Positions 17,924-27,800 of a stretch of DNA of 64,000 nucleotides are shown one piece after another; position 1 is the stretch's first letter; every line of letters begins with the position of its first letter. Origin of the DNA: Aeromicrobium sp. A1-2 (GTDB lineage: Bacteria > Actinomycetota > Actinomycetes > Propionibacteriales > Nocardioidaceae); contig NZ_CP027482.1 in assembly GCF_003443875.1 (NCBI RefSeq), positions 2,232,001 to 2,296,000 on the forward strand. Direction: 5' to 3'. Under the pieces are notes generated by a model. The model was not told the origin of the DNA, searched no databases, and was given only the letters and a program-made list of their open reading frames with translations. A program made the translations under genes and the position numbers.

Positions 17924-18856
17924 TCAGACCGTCTGTTTGAGGAAGTCGACGATGTCGTCCAGCGCCCGCCTGGCCGCCGGGACGACGCCGGGCAGGCTCA
18001 TGAAGCCGTGGATCGCACCGGAGTACTCCGCGTAGCGGACCGGCACCCCGGCCGCGACCAGTGCATCCCGGTAGTGCGTACCGTTGTCGAGCAGCGGATC
18101 CAGCTCAGCGGTCAGGATGAATGTCTTCGGCAGGTCGGCGTGCGACGTGGCACGGACCGGCGAGGCGCGGAAGTCCTCGTCGCCGTAGCGCTCGCCCATG
18201 TAGAGCCGCGCGAAGGACCGCATGTTGGCCGAGGTCAGGACGGGCGCCTCGGCGTTGCGGTCCTCCGAGGGCCACCGGTCGTACATCTCGGTGCCGGGGT
18301 AGATCAGCACCTGCGCACGCAGTGCCGGTCCGCCCGCGTCACGGGACAGCAGCGCGACGACAGCGGCCAAATTGCCCCCCGCACTGTCTCCCATGACCGC
18401 GATCCGCTGCGGGTCGATGCCGACCTCGTCGGCGTGCTCGACAAGCCAGGACAACGTCTCCCAGCAAGCCTCGACGCCGCTCGGGAACGGCTGCTCCGGC
18501 GCGAGCGGGTACGTCGGTGAGATCACCACAGCGTTGCAGCGCAGCGCGATGCGGCTCGCCATCCACGCGGACTGCTCGGGGTTGCCCTGCACCCATCCAC
18601 CGCCGTGGAAGTTGAGCACGCACGGCAGCGGACCGATAGCACCCGGCGGGCGGTGCACCACGGCGCGCGTTCCCGTGCCGATCGTGATCTCGTCGACCCC
18701 GGCCTGGCCATCCGCGCGGCCGAAGATGAACCGGCCGGCGAAGGAGCGTTGCAGGCGGGCCCGCTTGGCGCGATGTGCGGGCAGGTCGACGACGTCCTCG
18801 ATGCCCTTCTCGGAGAGACGGAGCAGGGCAGCGAACAGCCGCGTGCGCGGCGCCAT
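17924..18856 (-). CDS. Alpha/beta hydrolase, hormone-sensitive lipase family esterase
   Basis: 310 residues. HSL-family motifs: LNFHGGGWVQG (oxyanion hole), MGDSAGGNLAA (nucleophile Ser in GDSAG), AELDPLLDNG (acid) and GAIHGFM (His), completing the catalytic triad. It would hydrolyse short-chain carboxylic esters in the cytosol. The start is uncertain: ATG 18856 gives the usual N-terminus (MAPRTRLFAALLRLS); a GTG at 18868 and a TTG at 18910 are in frame, and none has a strong ribosome-binding site. It lies 67 bp after the helicase gene on the same strand. Confidence 0.88.
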   Translation of the reverse strand: MAPRTRLFAALLRLSEKGIEDVVDLPAHRAKRARLQRSFAGRFIFGRADGQAGVDEITIGTGTRAVVHRPPGAIGPLPCVLNFHGGGWVQGNPEQSAWMASRIALRCNAVVISPTYPLAPEQPFPSGVEACWETLSWLVEHADEVGIDPQRIAVMGDSAGGNLAAVVALLSRDAGGPALRAQVLIYPGTEMYDRWPSEDRNAEAPVLTSANMRSFARLYMGERYGDEDFRASPVRATSHADLPKTFILTAELDPLLDNGTHYRDALVAAGVPVRYAEYSGAIHGFMSLPGVVPAARRALDDIVDFLKQTV

Positions 18857-18923
18857 CGAGGAGGTCACGCCCGTGAGCGTAGCCGGGTGCCCGCGCGCCG
18901 GCCGGGTCAATCGCGCCTAGGGC

Positions 18924-20615
18924 TCAGCCCGAGGCCTTCAGCGCCCAGGTCCGGATCGCGTCGATGCGCTCCTGCAGCTGCGCCGACGAGGCCTGGGCAG
19001 CCGCTGGGCCACCACACTGCGAACGCAGACGGTTGTGCGTGACACCGTGCGGCGCCCCGGTCCGGTGGTGCCAGGCACCGACCAGCGCGTGCAGCTCACG
19101 ACGCAGCTCGCTGCGCTTCTCGAAGGCCACATCGGCCGCGGGTCGCGCGTCGGCGCCCTTGGCCTTGGCGCGCTTGGCCCGCGACGTCCGCAACAGCTCG
19201 GCCACCTGGTCATGGTCGAGCAGGCCGGGGATGCCGAGGAAGTCGAGCTCGCCGTCGTCATCGGACAGCGCGTCGTAGCCGAACTCGCCACCGTCGTAGA
19301 CGAGCCGGTCGAACGAGGCATCGCTGGCCAGTGCGCGATACTCGCCGAGCTGGTCAGCCGTGCCCAGCTCCTCGTTGGCCTTCGCGAGCAGCCGGTCCTC
19401 GGCAGCGAACAGATCGTCCTCGTCCTTGACCTTCCGCCCGATGACATGGTCGCGCTGGGCCTCCAGATCGGAGGCAAGCATCAGCAGTCGCGGCACACTC
19501 GGCACGAAGATCGAGGCCGTCTCGCCCTTGCGTCGAGCCCGCACGAATCGGCCAACAGCCTGGGCGAAGAACAGGGGGGTCGAGGTCGTCGTGGCGTACA
19601 CACCCACCGAGAGGCGCGGGACGTCGACACCCTCGCTGACCATGCGAACCGCGACCATCCACTGCGTCATGCCAGCCGAGAACTCGGCGATGCGCGCACT
19701 GGCGCCGGCCTCGTCGGACAAAACGACGGTCGGCTTCGTCCCGGTGATCTCGGTCAGCACGGCGGCGTACTGCCTTGCGGTGTCCTGGTCGCTCGCGATC
19801 ACCATGCCGCCGGCGTCCGGAACGTCGCGGCGCACCTCCATGAGCCGCGTGTGGGCTGCGGTCAGGACTTCGGGAATCCACGAGCCGTTGGGGTCGAGAG
19901 CCGTGCGCAAGGCCTGCGCCGTCGCGGCCCGGTCCAGCGGCTCGCCGAGTCGCGCGGCGACCTCGTCTCCCGCCCGCGTGCGCCAGTGCATCTGGCCGGA
20001 GTACGCCATGAACAGCACCGGGCGCACGACGCCGTCCTTCAGCGCGTGCCCATAGCCGTAGGAGAAGTCGGCGACGCTGGTCACGGTGCCGTCGACCTGC
20101 GGCGCGTAGGTGACGAACGGGATCGGGTTGTCGTCGGAGCGGAACGGCGTGCCGGTCAGCGCGAGGCGGCGGACCGCCGGTTCGCACGCCTCCTGGACCG
20201 CGTCGCCCCACGACAGCGCGTCAGCGGCGTGGTGGACCTCGTCGAGGATCACCATCGTCGCGCGGTGCTCGATGCGCGCGCGGTAGGCGTTGGGGTTGAC
20301 CGCGAGCCCGGCATAGGTCACGGCGAAGCCCTGGAAGTCACGACCCAGGACGCCCGAGCCGGCCAGTGCCGGGTCGAGCATGATCCCGATGCCGGAGGCG
20401 GCCAACGCCCACTGCGTCTTGAGGTGGTCGGTCGGGGTGACGACCACGACCCGCTCGATCAGCCCGCGGGCCATCAGGTCAGCGGCGATCGTCAGGGCGA
20501 ACGTGGTCTTGCCGGCGCCCGGCGTGGCGACGGTCAGGAAGTCGCGCGGCTGGGCGCGCTGGTACTGCTCGAACGCCTCACGCTGCCAGACCCGGAGGTG
20601 CTGGCTACGCGTCAC
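18924..20615 (-). CDS. Superfamily 2 DEAD/DEAH-box helicase (actinobacterial conserved)
   Basis: 563 residues. Helicase motifs in order: Q-like LRVWQREAFEQY, Walker A TPGAGKTT (near residue 31-38), Ia VVVTPTDHLKTQW, II ILDEVHHA, III LTGTPFR, then domain 2 with VRMVSEGVDVPRLSVGVYAT (motif V) and QAVGRFVRARR (motif VI). It resembles the RadD/type III Res-like helicases that are conserved next to DUF3039 in actinobacteria. The C-terminal 150 residues contain an acidic stretch and an Arg/Lys-rich region. The start overlaps the end of the DUF3039 gene by 11 bp. A role in DNA or RNA remodelling is likely; the exact substrate is not known. Confidence 0.85.
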   Translation of the reverse strand: MTRSQHLRVWQREAFEQYQRAQPRDFLTVATPGAGKTTFALTIAADLMARGLIERVVVVTPTDHLKTQWALAASGIGIMLDPALAGSGVLGRDFQGFAVTYAGLAVNPNAYRARIEHRATMVILDEVHHAADALSWGDAVQEACEPAVRRLALTGTPFRSDDNPIPFVTYAPQVDGTVTSVADFSYGYGHALKDGVVRPVLFMAYSGQMHWRTRAGDEVAARLGEPLDRAATAQALRTALDPNGSWIPEVLTAAHTRLMEVRRDVPDAGGMVIASDQDTARQYAAVLTEITGTKPTVVLSDEAGASARIAEFSAGMTQWMVAVRMVSEGVDVPRLSVGVYATTTSTPLFFAQAVGRFVRARRKGETASIFVPSVPRLLMLASDLEAQRDHVIGRKVKDEDDLFAAEDRLLAKANEELGTADQLGEYRALASDASFDRLVYDGGEFGYDALSDDDGELDFLGIPGLLDHDQVAELLRTSRAKRAKAKGADARPAADVAFEKRSELRRELHALVGAWHHRTGAPHGVTHNRLRSQCGGPAAAQASSAQLQERIDAIRTWALKASG

Positions 20616-20871
20616 CCGACGGGTCTCCCTTGTCGTCGCTCATGCTCTCCCAGATGTCTTTGCACTCCGGGCACACCGGAAAACGCTCCGGATCACGGCT
20701 CGGGATCCACACCTTGCCGCACAACGCGATAACCGGATTGCCCATGATCATGGCCTCGGTCAGCTCGTCCTTGGGGACGTAGTGCGAGAACTTCTCGTGG
20801 TCTCCCTCTTCGGTGCGCATGTCCGTGCGCTCGTCGACCACCGTCTCTGCACCACGTCCGAAGAAAGCCAC
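20605..20871 (-). CDS. DUF3039 family protein
   Basis: 88 residues, small acidic cytosolic protein. It contains HEKFSHYVPKDELTEAMIMG, then ALCGKVWIPSRDPERFPVCPECK, giving a C...CPEC arrangement that may bind zinc. This is the widespread actinobacterial DUF3039 family, characteristically encoded just upstream of the helicase that follows here, with overlapping stop/start. Function unknown. Confidence 0.85.
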   Translation of the reverse strand: MAFFGRGAETVVDERTDMRTEEGDHEKFSHYVPKDELTEAMIMGNPVIALCGKVWIPSRDPERFPVCPECKDIWESMSDDKGDPSGDA

Positions 20872-20894
20872 GTCGTCAGTCTAACGAGTCGAAC

Positions 20895-21440
20895 TCAGTT
20901 GGCCGAGGGGTCATCGGGGAATGTCGTCCAGAACCTCACATCATCGTCCTGTCGGCGCAGCACCTCACGCCACAACGTCTCGGGCTGGGGCGAGGTCAGG
21001 TCCGTGTCGAGGGCGTCGACGACGAGCCACGCGCCTTCTTCGAGCTCGGCCTCGAGCTGATCGGCACCCCACCCGGCGTAACCCGCGAACACCCGGAGCC
21101 CGGTGAACTCACCGTGCCCGGGCAGAGGGGCCTCGAGGTCGACCAGCCCCACCCGACCCGCCATCTGCCGCCAGCCGGCCGGTGCGACATCGGCGATCAC
21201 ACCGAGAGCCAGGGCCGAGTCCATCGCGACTGGCCCACCCTCGAACAGGCACACCGGGGCGTTGACGAGCCCGGCCCAGTCCGGCAACACGTCGTCGACC
21301 TCGGAGTCGAGGGGGCGGTTGACGATCACGCCCAGCGCACCGTCGACGTCATGATCGAGGAGGAACACGACGCTGCGCAGGAACGGGCCCGACTCGATGG
21401 CCGGGGTGGCCACCAGCAACCTGCCTCGCAGCGTGTCCAT
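20895..21440 (-). CDS. YqgE/AlgH family protein
   Basis: 181 residues. Family hallmarks: LRGRLLVATPAIESGPFLRS at the N-terminus, VVFLLDHDVDGALGVIVNRP, FEGGPVAMDSAL and RVFAGYAGWGADQLEAEL, WLVVDA. AlgH/YqgE proteins are broadly conserved, with unknown biochemical role. ATG 21440 is chosen because the family begins a few residues before the LLVATP strand; the open frame upstream to 21581 is not family sequence. It is divergent from the MerR gene (64 bp). Confidence 0.88.
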   Translation of the reverse strand: MDTLRGRLLVATPAIESGPFLRSVVFLLDHDVDGALGVIVNRPLDSEVDDVLPDWAGLVNAPVCLFEGGPVAMDSALALGVIADVAPAGWRQMAGRVGLVDLEAPLPGHGEFTGLRVFAGYAGWGADQLEAELEEGAWLVVDALDTDLTSPQPETLWREVLRRQDDDVRFWTTFPDDPSAN

Positions 21441-21504
21441 GCCTCCATGATGCCCCCTCGATCCGCACTGCGGCAGCAACTCGGCGTCGCCATATGATTC
21501 GTGC

Positions 21505-22263
21505 ATGTCCGACGACCCCACGACAGCCGACGAGTACACCGTCGACGAGCTCGCCTCGCGAGCCCAGATGACGGTCCGCAACGTCCGCGCCTACGCCGGT
21601 CGGGGCCTGATCGATGCGCCGCGGCTGGAGGGGCGCACGGGATACTACAACCGAGAACACCTGCAGCGGCTGCAGCTCATCCGACAGCTGATCGAACGCG
21701 GATTCACCCTCGCGGCGATCGAGAAGGCCGTCCTGAACGCACCGCAGAGCGTCGCCGGCCACACCCTCGACCTCATGACGATCCTGGACCAACCCACTGG
21801 TGCGGAGGCGGAGATCATGTCGCGCGATGATCTCGCCGCGCTGGCCGGCGTCGACCGTGACGACACCCTGATCGAGTCCCTCGTGGGCGTGGGACTGGTG
21901 GAGAAGCTCGACGGCGACCGGGTCAGGCTCGTCGAGCCGACCGTCGTCCGCTCCGGCGCTGCGGCGGTCACGCTGGGAGTCGCACCCGAGACCGTGATCG
22001 CGCTGTTCCCGCTGCTGCGGACGCACCTGCGGACTATCGCGGACGAGTTCGTCCGCGAGGTGGTCGACGAGCTGGTGCAGCCATTCATCGACGCGGGCCT
22101 CCCCGAGGACGACTGGCCGCGCATCATCAGCGTCGTGGAGAGCCTGCTCCCGATCGCGAGCCAGGTGACGCTCGGCATCTTCCGCAGCGAGTTCCGTGAG
22201 GCTATCGACCTCGAGGTCGAACGGCAGATCGCGGGCATCGCGGCCCGTCGCGCGAAGGGCTGA
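21505..22263 (+). CDS. MerR-family transcriptional regulator
   Basis: 252 residues. N-terminal MerR winged helix: YTVDELASRAQMTVRNVRAY, GYYNREHLQRLQLIRQL, and RGFTLAAIEKAV. The roughly 150-residue C-terminal part lacks the Cys residues of metal sensors and resembles the larger ligand-binding or dimerisation regions of actinobacterial MerR proteins of unknown effector. It ends at a hairpin (22283-22324) facing the next, convergent gene. Target not evident; the divergent yqgE is the nearest candidate. Confidence 0.85.
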   Translation: MSDDPTTADEYTVDELASRAQMTVRNVRAYAGRGLIDAPRLEGRTGYYNREHLQRLQLIRQLIERGFTLAAIEKAVLNAPQSVAGHTLDLMTILDQPTGAEAEIMSRDDLAALAGVDRDDTLIESLVGVGLVEKLDGDRVRLVEPTVVRSGAAAVTLGVAPETVIALFPLLRTHLRTIADEFVREVVDELVQPFIDAGLPEDDWPRIISVVESLLPIASQVTLGIFRSEFREAIDLEVERQIAGIAARRAKG

Positions 22264-22282
22264 AGCGACCCAGAAACACGCA

Positions 22283-22324
22283 ACCCCGCCCGGCACCAGA
22301 GGGAGGGGAGGCGCCGAGCGGGGT
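22283..22324. terminator. Bidirectional terminator hairpin
   Basis: Twelve-base arms with one mismatch (22283-22294 against 22313-22324) around an 18-base loop, G/C-rich, placed between the convergent MerR gene and the 173-residue unknown gene. No long T-run, as is common in high-GC genomes. Confidence 0.6.
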
Positions 22325-22338
22325 GATCGTGGACCGGA

Positions 22339-22860
22339 TCAGGCAGCGATGACGCTGCGCAGCCTGGCCATGAGTCCGTGCTGCGACTCGTCGGCCGGCT
22401 CCTTCACACTGACGACCGGCGTGATCGCGGACTCGCGAGCGGAGTCCATGATGCGGCGGCCGTGATCCGTGCGATCCGGGTGGTTCATCGGCACTCCGGC
22501 GGACATCGCCAGGAAGGAAAGCTCCTTGGCGAACGCCTTGGCGAGTGCAGGGTCGTTGCGGTGTGAGTCGAGCAAGGCGCGAGCGCCGGGCATCTGTGCC
22601 GCGGTGTCGACCCAAGCAGTGACGGCCATCAGCTCGGGGGTCTCTTGACCCTCCGTGACGAGGCGGTCCATCTGGCCACTGAGGCGCTGGAACCATGCCA
22701 TCTGCAGGTCGAAGAGCAGCTCGGTCTCGTTCGCGAAGGCCAGGTGGTCTCCGTCGAGCGTGTCGAGCAGCTCGGTCAGGGTGACGTCGCGGCGCTCATC
22801 GGCGATCGCGAGCATGTCACGCAGTGTTTCCTTGCGACGGTTGTAAGCATCCCAGGTCAT
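22339..22860 (-). CDS. Conserved-looking cytosolic protein of unknown function
   Basis: 173 residues, mostly helical, no signal peptide or membrane segment, not recognised. It includes TWDAYNRRKETLRDMLAIAD at the start and a final HGLMARLRSVIAA amphipathic helix. The start at ATG 22860 is clear from AAAGGAG eight bases upstream. It is divergent from the TetR gene, and the shared region has two palindromic operators, so it is almost certainly the primary target of that TetR regulator. Confidence 0.7.
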   Translation of the reverse strand: MTWDAYNRRKETLRDMLAIADERRDVTLTELLDTLDGDHLAFANETELLFDLQMAWFQRLSGQMDRLVTEGQETPELMAVTAWVDTAAQMPGARALLDSHRNDPALAKAFAKELSFLAMSAGVPMNHPDRTDHGRRIMDSARESAITPVVSVKEPADESQHGLMARLRSVIAA

Positions 22861-22895
22861 GGTGTGCTCCTTTCTGTTCCGTCGAATCGAGGGCC

Positions 22896-22934
22896 ACATA
22901 CCCTCGGTACGTACTCTCAGTATGTTGCATACTG
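22896..22934. promoter_or_regulatory. Double palindromic TetR operator
   Basis: Two 17-bp dyads lie 5 bp apart in the divergent region: ACATACC-CTC-GGTACGT (22896-22912, one mismatch) and CAGTATG-TTG-CATACTG (22918-22934, perfect). A GGTATGT half-site follows at 22954-22960. Arms of seven bases with a 3-bp spacer suit TetR dimers. The first has the same architecture as the palindrome before the EthA-like gene (31677-31693). Confidence 0.65.
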
Positions 22935-23000
22935 TCGTTCTTGGCAAACTGTCGGTATGTGATCCCGCCCACGCCGCTACCGACCCGTAGACTTCCCGGC

Positions 23001-23654
23001 ATGGCACACCACACACGGGTGACGAAGACGGTCCTGCGGACCGCTCGTGGCAAGACGTCACGACGTCAGGACTATTCCTCCAGCACCAAGCGGGCGCTGC
23101 TGGACAATGCGACGATCCTGTTCACCGATCACGGCTATGCCGGCACCTCGCTCGACGAGGTCGTCGCCGCCGCGCGGGTCACCAAGGGCGCGCTGTACCA
23201 CCACTTCCCCAGCAAGCTGGCGCTGTTCGAGAGCGTCTTCCTCCGCGTCCAGGAAAGCACCACCTCCGACATCGAGAAGGCCATCAACGCGTCGAAGGAT
23301 CCGTGGGAGCGAGCCCAGATCGGTCTGGAGAAGTTCCTCGAGGTGTGTCGCGAGCCAGAGTTCCGTCGCATCTGCATGCAGGAAGGTCCGGTCGCGCTGG
23401 GACACGAGCGCTGGCAGGAGGCCGAGCGCGCAGCATCGTTCGGCATCGTCCAGCGAGTCGTGGACGATCTGCTCGGCGACCTAGGTGACACCCAGGGGCT
23501 CGGCGAGGCCTTCGCGGTCGTGTTCTACGGAGCCATCCGATCGGCATCTGAATATGTCGCCGATGCCGAGGATCCGGATGCCGCCAGCGATGAGGTCCAG
23601 TCGACGATCGGCGCCCTGCTCGCGGGTCTGCGCAGCCTGCCGACGGTCGGCTGA
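23001..23654 (+). CDS. TetR-family transcriptional regulator
   Basis: 217 residues. The N-terminal HTH is typical: RALLDNATILFTDHGYAGTS, LDEVVAAARVTKGALYHHFPSK, followed by an all-helical ligand-binding domain. ATG 23001 begins a basic arm (AHHTRVTKTVLRTARGKTSRR). It is divergent from the 173-residue unknown gene with two palindromes in between, which suggests autoregulation plus control of the neighbour; a matching palindrome upstream of the EthA-like monooxygenase suggests that as a further target. The stop lies two bases from the end of the convergent lipoprotein gene. Confidence 0.88.
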   Translation: MAHHTRVTKTVLRTARGKTSRRQDYSSSTKRALLDNATILFTDHGYAGTSLDEVVAAARVTKGALYHHFPSKLALFESVFLRVQESTTSDIEKAINASKDPWERAQIGLEKFLEVCREPEFRRICMQEGPVALGHERWQEAERAASFGIVQRVVDDLLGDLGDTQGLGEAFAVVFYGAIRSASEYVADAEDPDAASDEVQSTIGALLAGLRSLPTVG

Positions 23655-23656
23655 CC

Positions 23657-24691
23657 TCAGCCGAGGTTGACCGAGCCGCCGTCCTTGGGCACGAGCTCGA
23701 AGAACACCTTGCCCGGATCGATCGTGACCGGCTTGTCGTCCGCACCCCGGAACGTGATCGGCTCGTCCAGGCTCGGCTTGAGCCAGGTGACCTCGGTGAC
23801 CGTCTTGCCGTTGAACACCATCGCCCGGCCGGTGCCCTCGAGCTTGGTCTCCGGCACGGGGTTGCCCACCGGATCGGTGTAGCCGGCGTCGCCGACCTCA
23901 CAGAACATCACGATCATGGTCTTGGCGCGGAGGTCGTGGCCCGCCTCGGCGTGCCCGTTGGTCCGCTGCCACTTGCCGTCGACAAGCTTCCAACCCGTCG
24001 CGGTGGAGTTGGAGAACCGCACCGTCGCCTGCGTGGCGGTCTTCGCCGACGTCGCGACGCTGCCGGTCGGCGTGGGGGTGGGCTCAGCCGCGCTCGACGA
24101 GCTGGGCGTCCACTCGAGGTACGTCCCGTTGATCGTGGTCACCTTGGCCTTCGCGGCGACGGTCTGCAGATTGATCAGCCGGTTGTAGGGGCGGACCTTG
24201 GCGGGGTCGCTGCTGAAGCCCGGCGCGCCGTCGTCCTCGGAGAACACCGTGATGCCGGCGCTCCTTATTCGCGCATTGGTGCCCGACGCTCCTCCTGACG
24301 CCACGAGCTGGCCGGCGACCGGCGAAGCGATGCCGATATCGGTCGCCCGCGTCGATCGCACGTGGCCGACCTTCGCCGGCAGGGTCGAGTAGTAGAACGC
24401 GGCAAGGCGGGTCAGCCCACCTTCGACGAGCTCCTCCATGACCATGTCGGCCTGGTCGAGCGCATATTGCGGAGCGCCGCCTGCGGTGTTCTCGATCTTG
24501 ACGATGAAGACGGGGTTGTCGGGCCTGCCGTTCGGCAGCGCGAGACCGGTCAACGGCGAGATCTCGACGAGCTCGGCGCTGGCGCCCTTGGAGGGTTCGG
24601 GCATGGCCGCCTCAGTGCTCCCGTCGGAAGACGAACAGGCAGTCAGCGTGAGTGCCACGGCGGACCCCACGACGAGCAGGCGCAAGTTCAT
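23657..24691 (-). CDS. DUF3048 family lipoprotein
   Basis: 344 residues. Lipoprotein signal: MNLRLLVVGSAVALTLTACS, with lipobox LTAC at residues 16-19. The mature protein has the DUF3048 pattern: SPLTGLALPNGRPDNPVFIVKIENT, PQYALDQADMVMEELVEGGLTR and HVRSTRATDIGI. This is the YerB-like family of cell-surface proteins of unknown role. A Thr/Pro/Ser insert (residues 200-215) lies in the middle. ATG 24691 was chosen; ATG 24709, six codons earlier, is also possible. Divergent from lhr. Confidence 0.87.
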   Translation of the reverse strand: MNLRLLVVGSAVALTLTACSSSDGSTEAAMPEPSKGASAELVEISPLTGLALPNGRPDNPVFIVKIENTAGGAPQYALDQADMVMEELVEGGLTRLAAFYYSTLPAKVGHVRSTRATDIGIASPVAGQLVASGGASGTNARIRSAGITVFSEDDGAPGFSSDPAKVRPYNRLINLQTVAAKAKVTTINGTYLEWTPSSSSAAEPTPTPTGSVATSAKTATQATVRFSNSTATGWKLVDGKWQRTNGHAEAGHDLRAKTMIVMFCEVGDAGYTDPVGNPVPETKLEGTGRAMVFNGKTVTEVTWLKPSLDEPITFRGADDKPVTIDPGKVFFELVPKDGGSVNLG

Positions 24692-24853
24692 GCCGTCAGC
24701 ATGCACCATGCCGCCTGCGCAGCGCCGTAGCGCCGCGCTGTCCGCCCTGGTCGCGTCGTCGGAGGGCCTCCTGGGTGTGCGACGACCAGTGGCCGGCCGG
24801 GGCGAGCTGCTGCATCACGAGCGGATGTCGGTGCCGGCTGGGACGATGGAGCC

Positions 24854-27800
24854 ATGAGCGGTCCGTTGAGCAGATTCGCCCCGGCGACCCGCGAGTGGTT
24901 CGCCGAGTCCTTCGACGCTCCGACGCCAGCACAGCTCGGCGCGTGGGACGGCGTGGCGGGCGACGACCACGTCCTGGTGGTCGCCCCGACCGGTTCGGGC
25001 AAGACCCTCGCGGCCTTCCTGTCCTCGATCGACCGGCTGATGCACGAGGGTGAGTCGGTCGGCACCCGGGTGCTCTACATCTCCCCGCTGAAGGCACTCG
25101 CCGTCGACGTCGAGCGCAACCTCCGTTCACCGTTGGTCGGCATCACCCGGGCCGCCGCCCGGCGCGGAGACCAGTTCCGCGAGGTCACGGTCGGCGTGCG
25201 CTCCGGCGACACCCCACAGCGTGATCGCCGTGCCCTGGTCTCTCACCCGCCAGACATCCTCATCACGACGCCCGAGTCGCTGTTCCTGATGCTGACCTCC
25301 GCGGCCCGCGAGACGCTACGCACCGTCGACACCGTCATCATCGACGAGATCCACGCCGTCGCCGGCACCAAGCGCGGCGCTCATCTCGCACTGTCCCTCG
25401 AGCGGCTCGACGCACTGCTGGACAGGCCCGCCCGCCGGATCGGGCTGAGCGCCACGGTGCGACCGCACGACGAGGTGGCACGATTCCTGGCCGGCTCCGC
25501 CAAGGTCACGGTCGTCGCGCCGGAGTCGCCGACCCGGCTCGCGCTCGAGGTCGAGGTGCCCGTCGACGACATGACCAAGATCCAAGCACCACGGCGGGAC
25601 GAGGGCAGCGGCGCGCGTTCATTGGACGACGAGCAGCCCCGCGGCAGCATCTGGCCCCATGTCGAGGAGGCCGTGATGCACCGGGTGCTCGCGCACCGCT
25701 CGACGATCATCTTCGTCAACTCCCGCGGGGTCGCCGAGCGCCTCACGGCGCGACTCAACGAGGCCTACGCGGTTCACACCGAGGCCGAGGCGACCCCAGC
25801 CGACTCCGGACGGCCCGCGGCCCAGCTCATGGGCGGGAGCGCCCAGTCCTCCGGCGCCGAGGCGGTGCTGGCACGGGCGCACCACGGCTCGGTGAGCAAG
25901 GAGCAGCGCGCCCTGATCGAGGACGAGCTCAAGTCCGGCCGCCTGCGATGCGTCGTCGCGACGTCGAGCCTCGAGCTCGGCATCGACATGGGCGCCGTCG
26001 ACCTCGTGATCCAGGTGTCGTCGCCGCCGTCGGTCGCCAGCGGGCTCCAGCGGGTCGGCCGGGCCGGTCACCAGGTGGGTGAGATCTCGCAGGGCGTCAC
26101 GTTCCCGACCTCACGGCAGGATCTGCTGGGCGCCGCGGTCACGACGTCGCGCATGCAGCAGGGCCTGATCGAGCGCCTCGACGTGCCCGCCAACCCGCTC
26201 GACATCCTCGCGCAGCAGACCGTCGCGGTCACGGCTCTCGAGCCGGTCGACGTCGAGGAGTGGTTCGACACCGTCCGCCGCAGTGCACCGTTCGCAACCC
26301 TGCCCCGCTCGGCCTACGACGCGACGCTCGACCTGCTGTCGGGTCGCTACCCCTCTGACGAGTTCGCCGAGCTCCGTCCTCGACTGGTCTGGGATCGTGA
26401 TGCGGGCACGATCACCGGCCGTCGGGGGGCACAGCGGCTGGCGGTGACCAGCGGCGGCACGATTCCCGACCGCGGCATGTTCTCGGTCAACCTCGCCGCC
26501 GGCACCGATGAGTCCGGCAGCCGCAAGGTCGGCGAGCTCGACGAGGAGATGGTCTACGAGTCGCGGATCAACGACGTGTTCGCCCTCGGCGCGACGAGCT
26601 GGCGGATTCAGGAGATCACCCACGACCGAGTCATCGTCACGCCGGCCTTCGGCCAGCCGGCCCGGCTCCCGTTCTGGAAGGGCGATGCGATCGGCCGCCC
26701 CTACGAGCTCGGCGAGGCGATCGGTGGCTTCGTGCGCGAGGCGTCGGGCCTCGGCGCCGACGAGCTGGCCGAACGCATGTCGGGCCTTGGCCTGGACCGC
26801 CGCGCCTCGGACAACCTCGGCGCGTATCTGCGCGACCAGCGTGAGGCCACGGGGCAGGTTCCGTCGGACCGCACCCTGCTGGTCGAGCGGTTCCGCGACG
26901 AGCTCGGCGACTGGCGGGTCGTGCTGCACTCCCCGTTCGGGCGACGGGTGCACGCTCCGTGGGCGCTGGCCGTCGCGGCGCGGATCATCGAGCGCTACGG
27001 CATGGACGGCTCGGTCGTCGCGAGCGACGACGGCATCGTCGCTCGCATCCCTGACACCGAGACCGAGCCCCCGGGGGCCGAGCTCTTCGTCTTCGACGGT
27101 GACGACCTCGACAAGATCGTCACCGAGGAGGTCGGCGGCTCGGCCCTGTTCGCCTCCCGGTTCCGTGAGTGCGCAGCCCGGGCGCTGCTTCTCCCCCGTC
27201 GCAATCCCGGGTCACGGGCACCGCTGTGGCAGCAGCGGCAGCGATCAGCCCAGCTGCTCGACGTCGCACGCAAGTATCCCGCCTTCCCGATCCTGCTCGA
27301 GACGGCCCGCGAGTGCCTGCAGGACGTCTACGACCTGCCGGCGCTGATGGCGCTGACCCGCAGGCTGGCCTCGCGGGAGGTTCGCATCGCCGAGGTCACG
27401 ACCGAGCGCGCGTCGCCGTTCGCCCAGACCTTGTTGTTCGGCTACGTCGCCGCCTTCCTCTACGAGGGAGACACACCGTTGGCCGAGCGGCGAGCCTCCG
27501 CACTGACGCTCGACCCGACGCTGCTGGCCGAGCTGCTGGGCCGCGCCGAGCTCCGGGAGCTGCTCGATCCCGAGGTCCTGGAGCACACCGAGCTCGAGCT
27601 GCAGCGACTCACGCCAGATCGCCGGGCCAAGGACGTCGAAGGCGTCGCCGACCTGCTGCGCATGCTCGGTCCGCTGACGACCGCCGAGGTCACGGCCCGC
27701 CTTCGACCCGAGGTCGTCGAGCACGCAGCGCCATGGCTGGCCGAGCTGCAGGATGCCCGCCGGGCCATCGAGATCGCGATGGCCGGAGAGGTGCGCTGGG

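Noticed and set aside
24696-25130. Overlapping minus-strand frames at the lhr start
   Set aside because: High-GC shadows; the lhr frame has complete helicase motifs.
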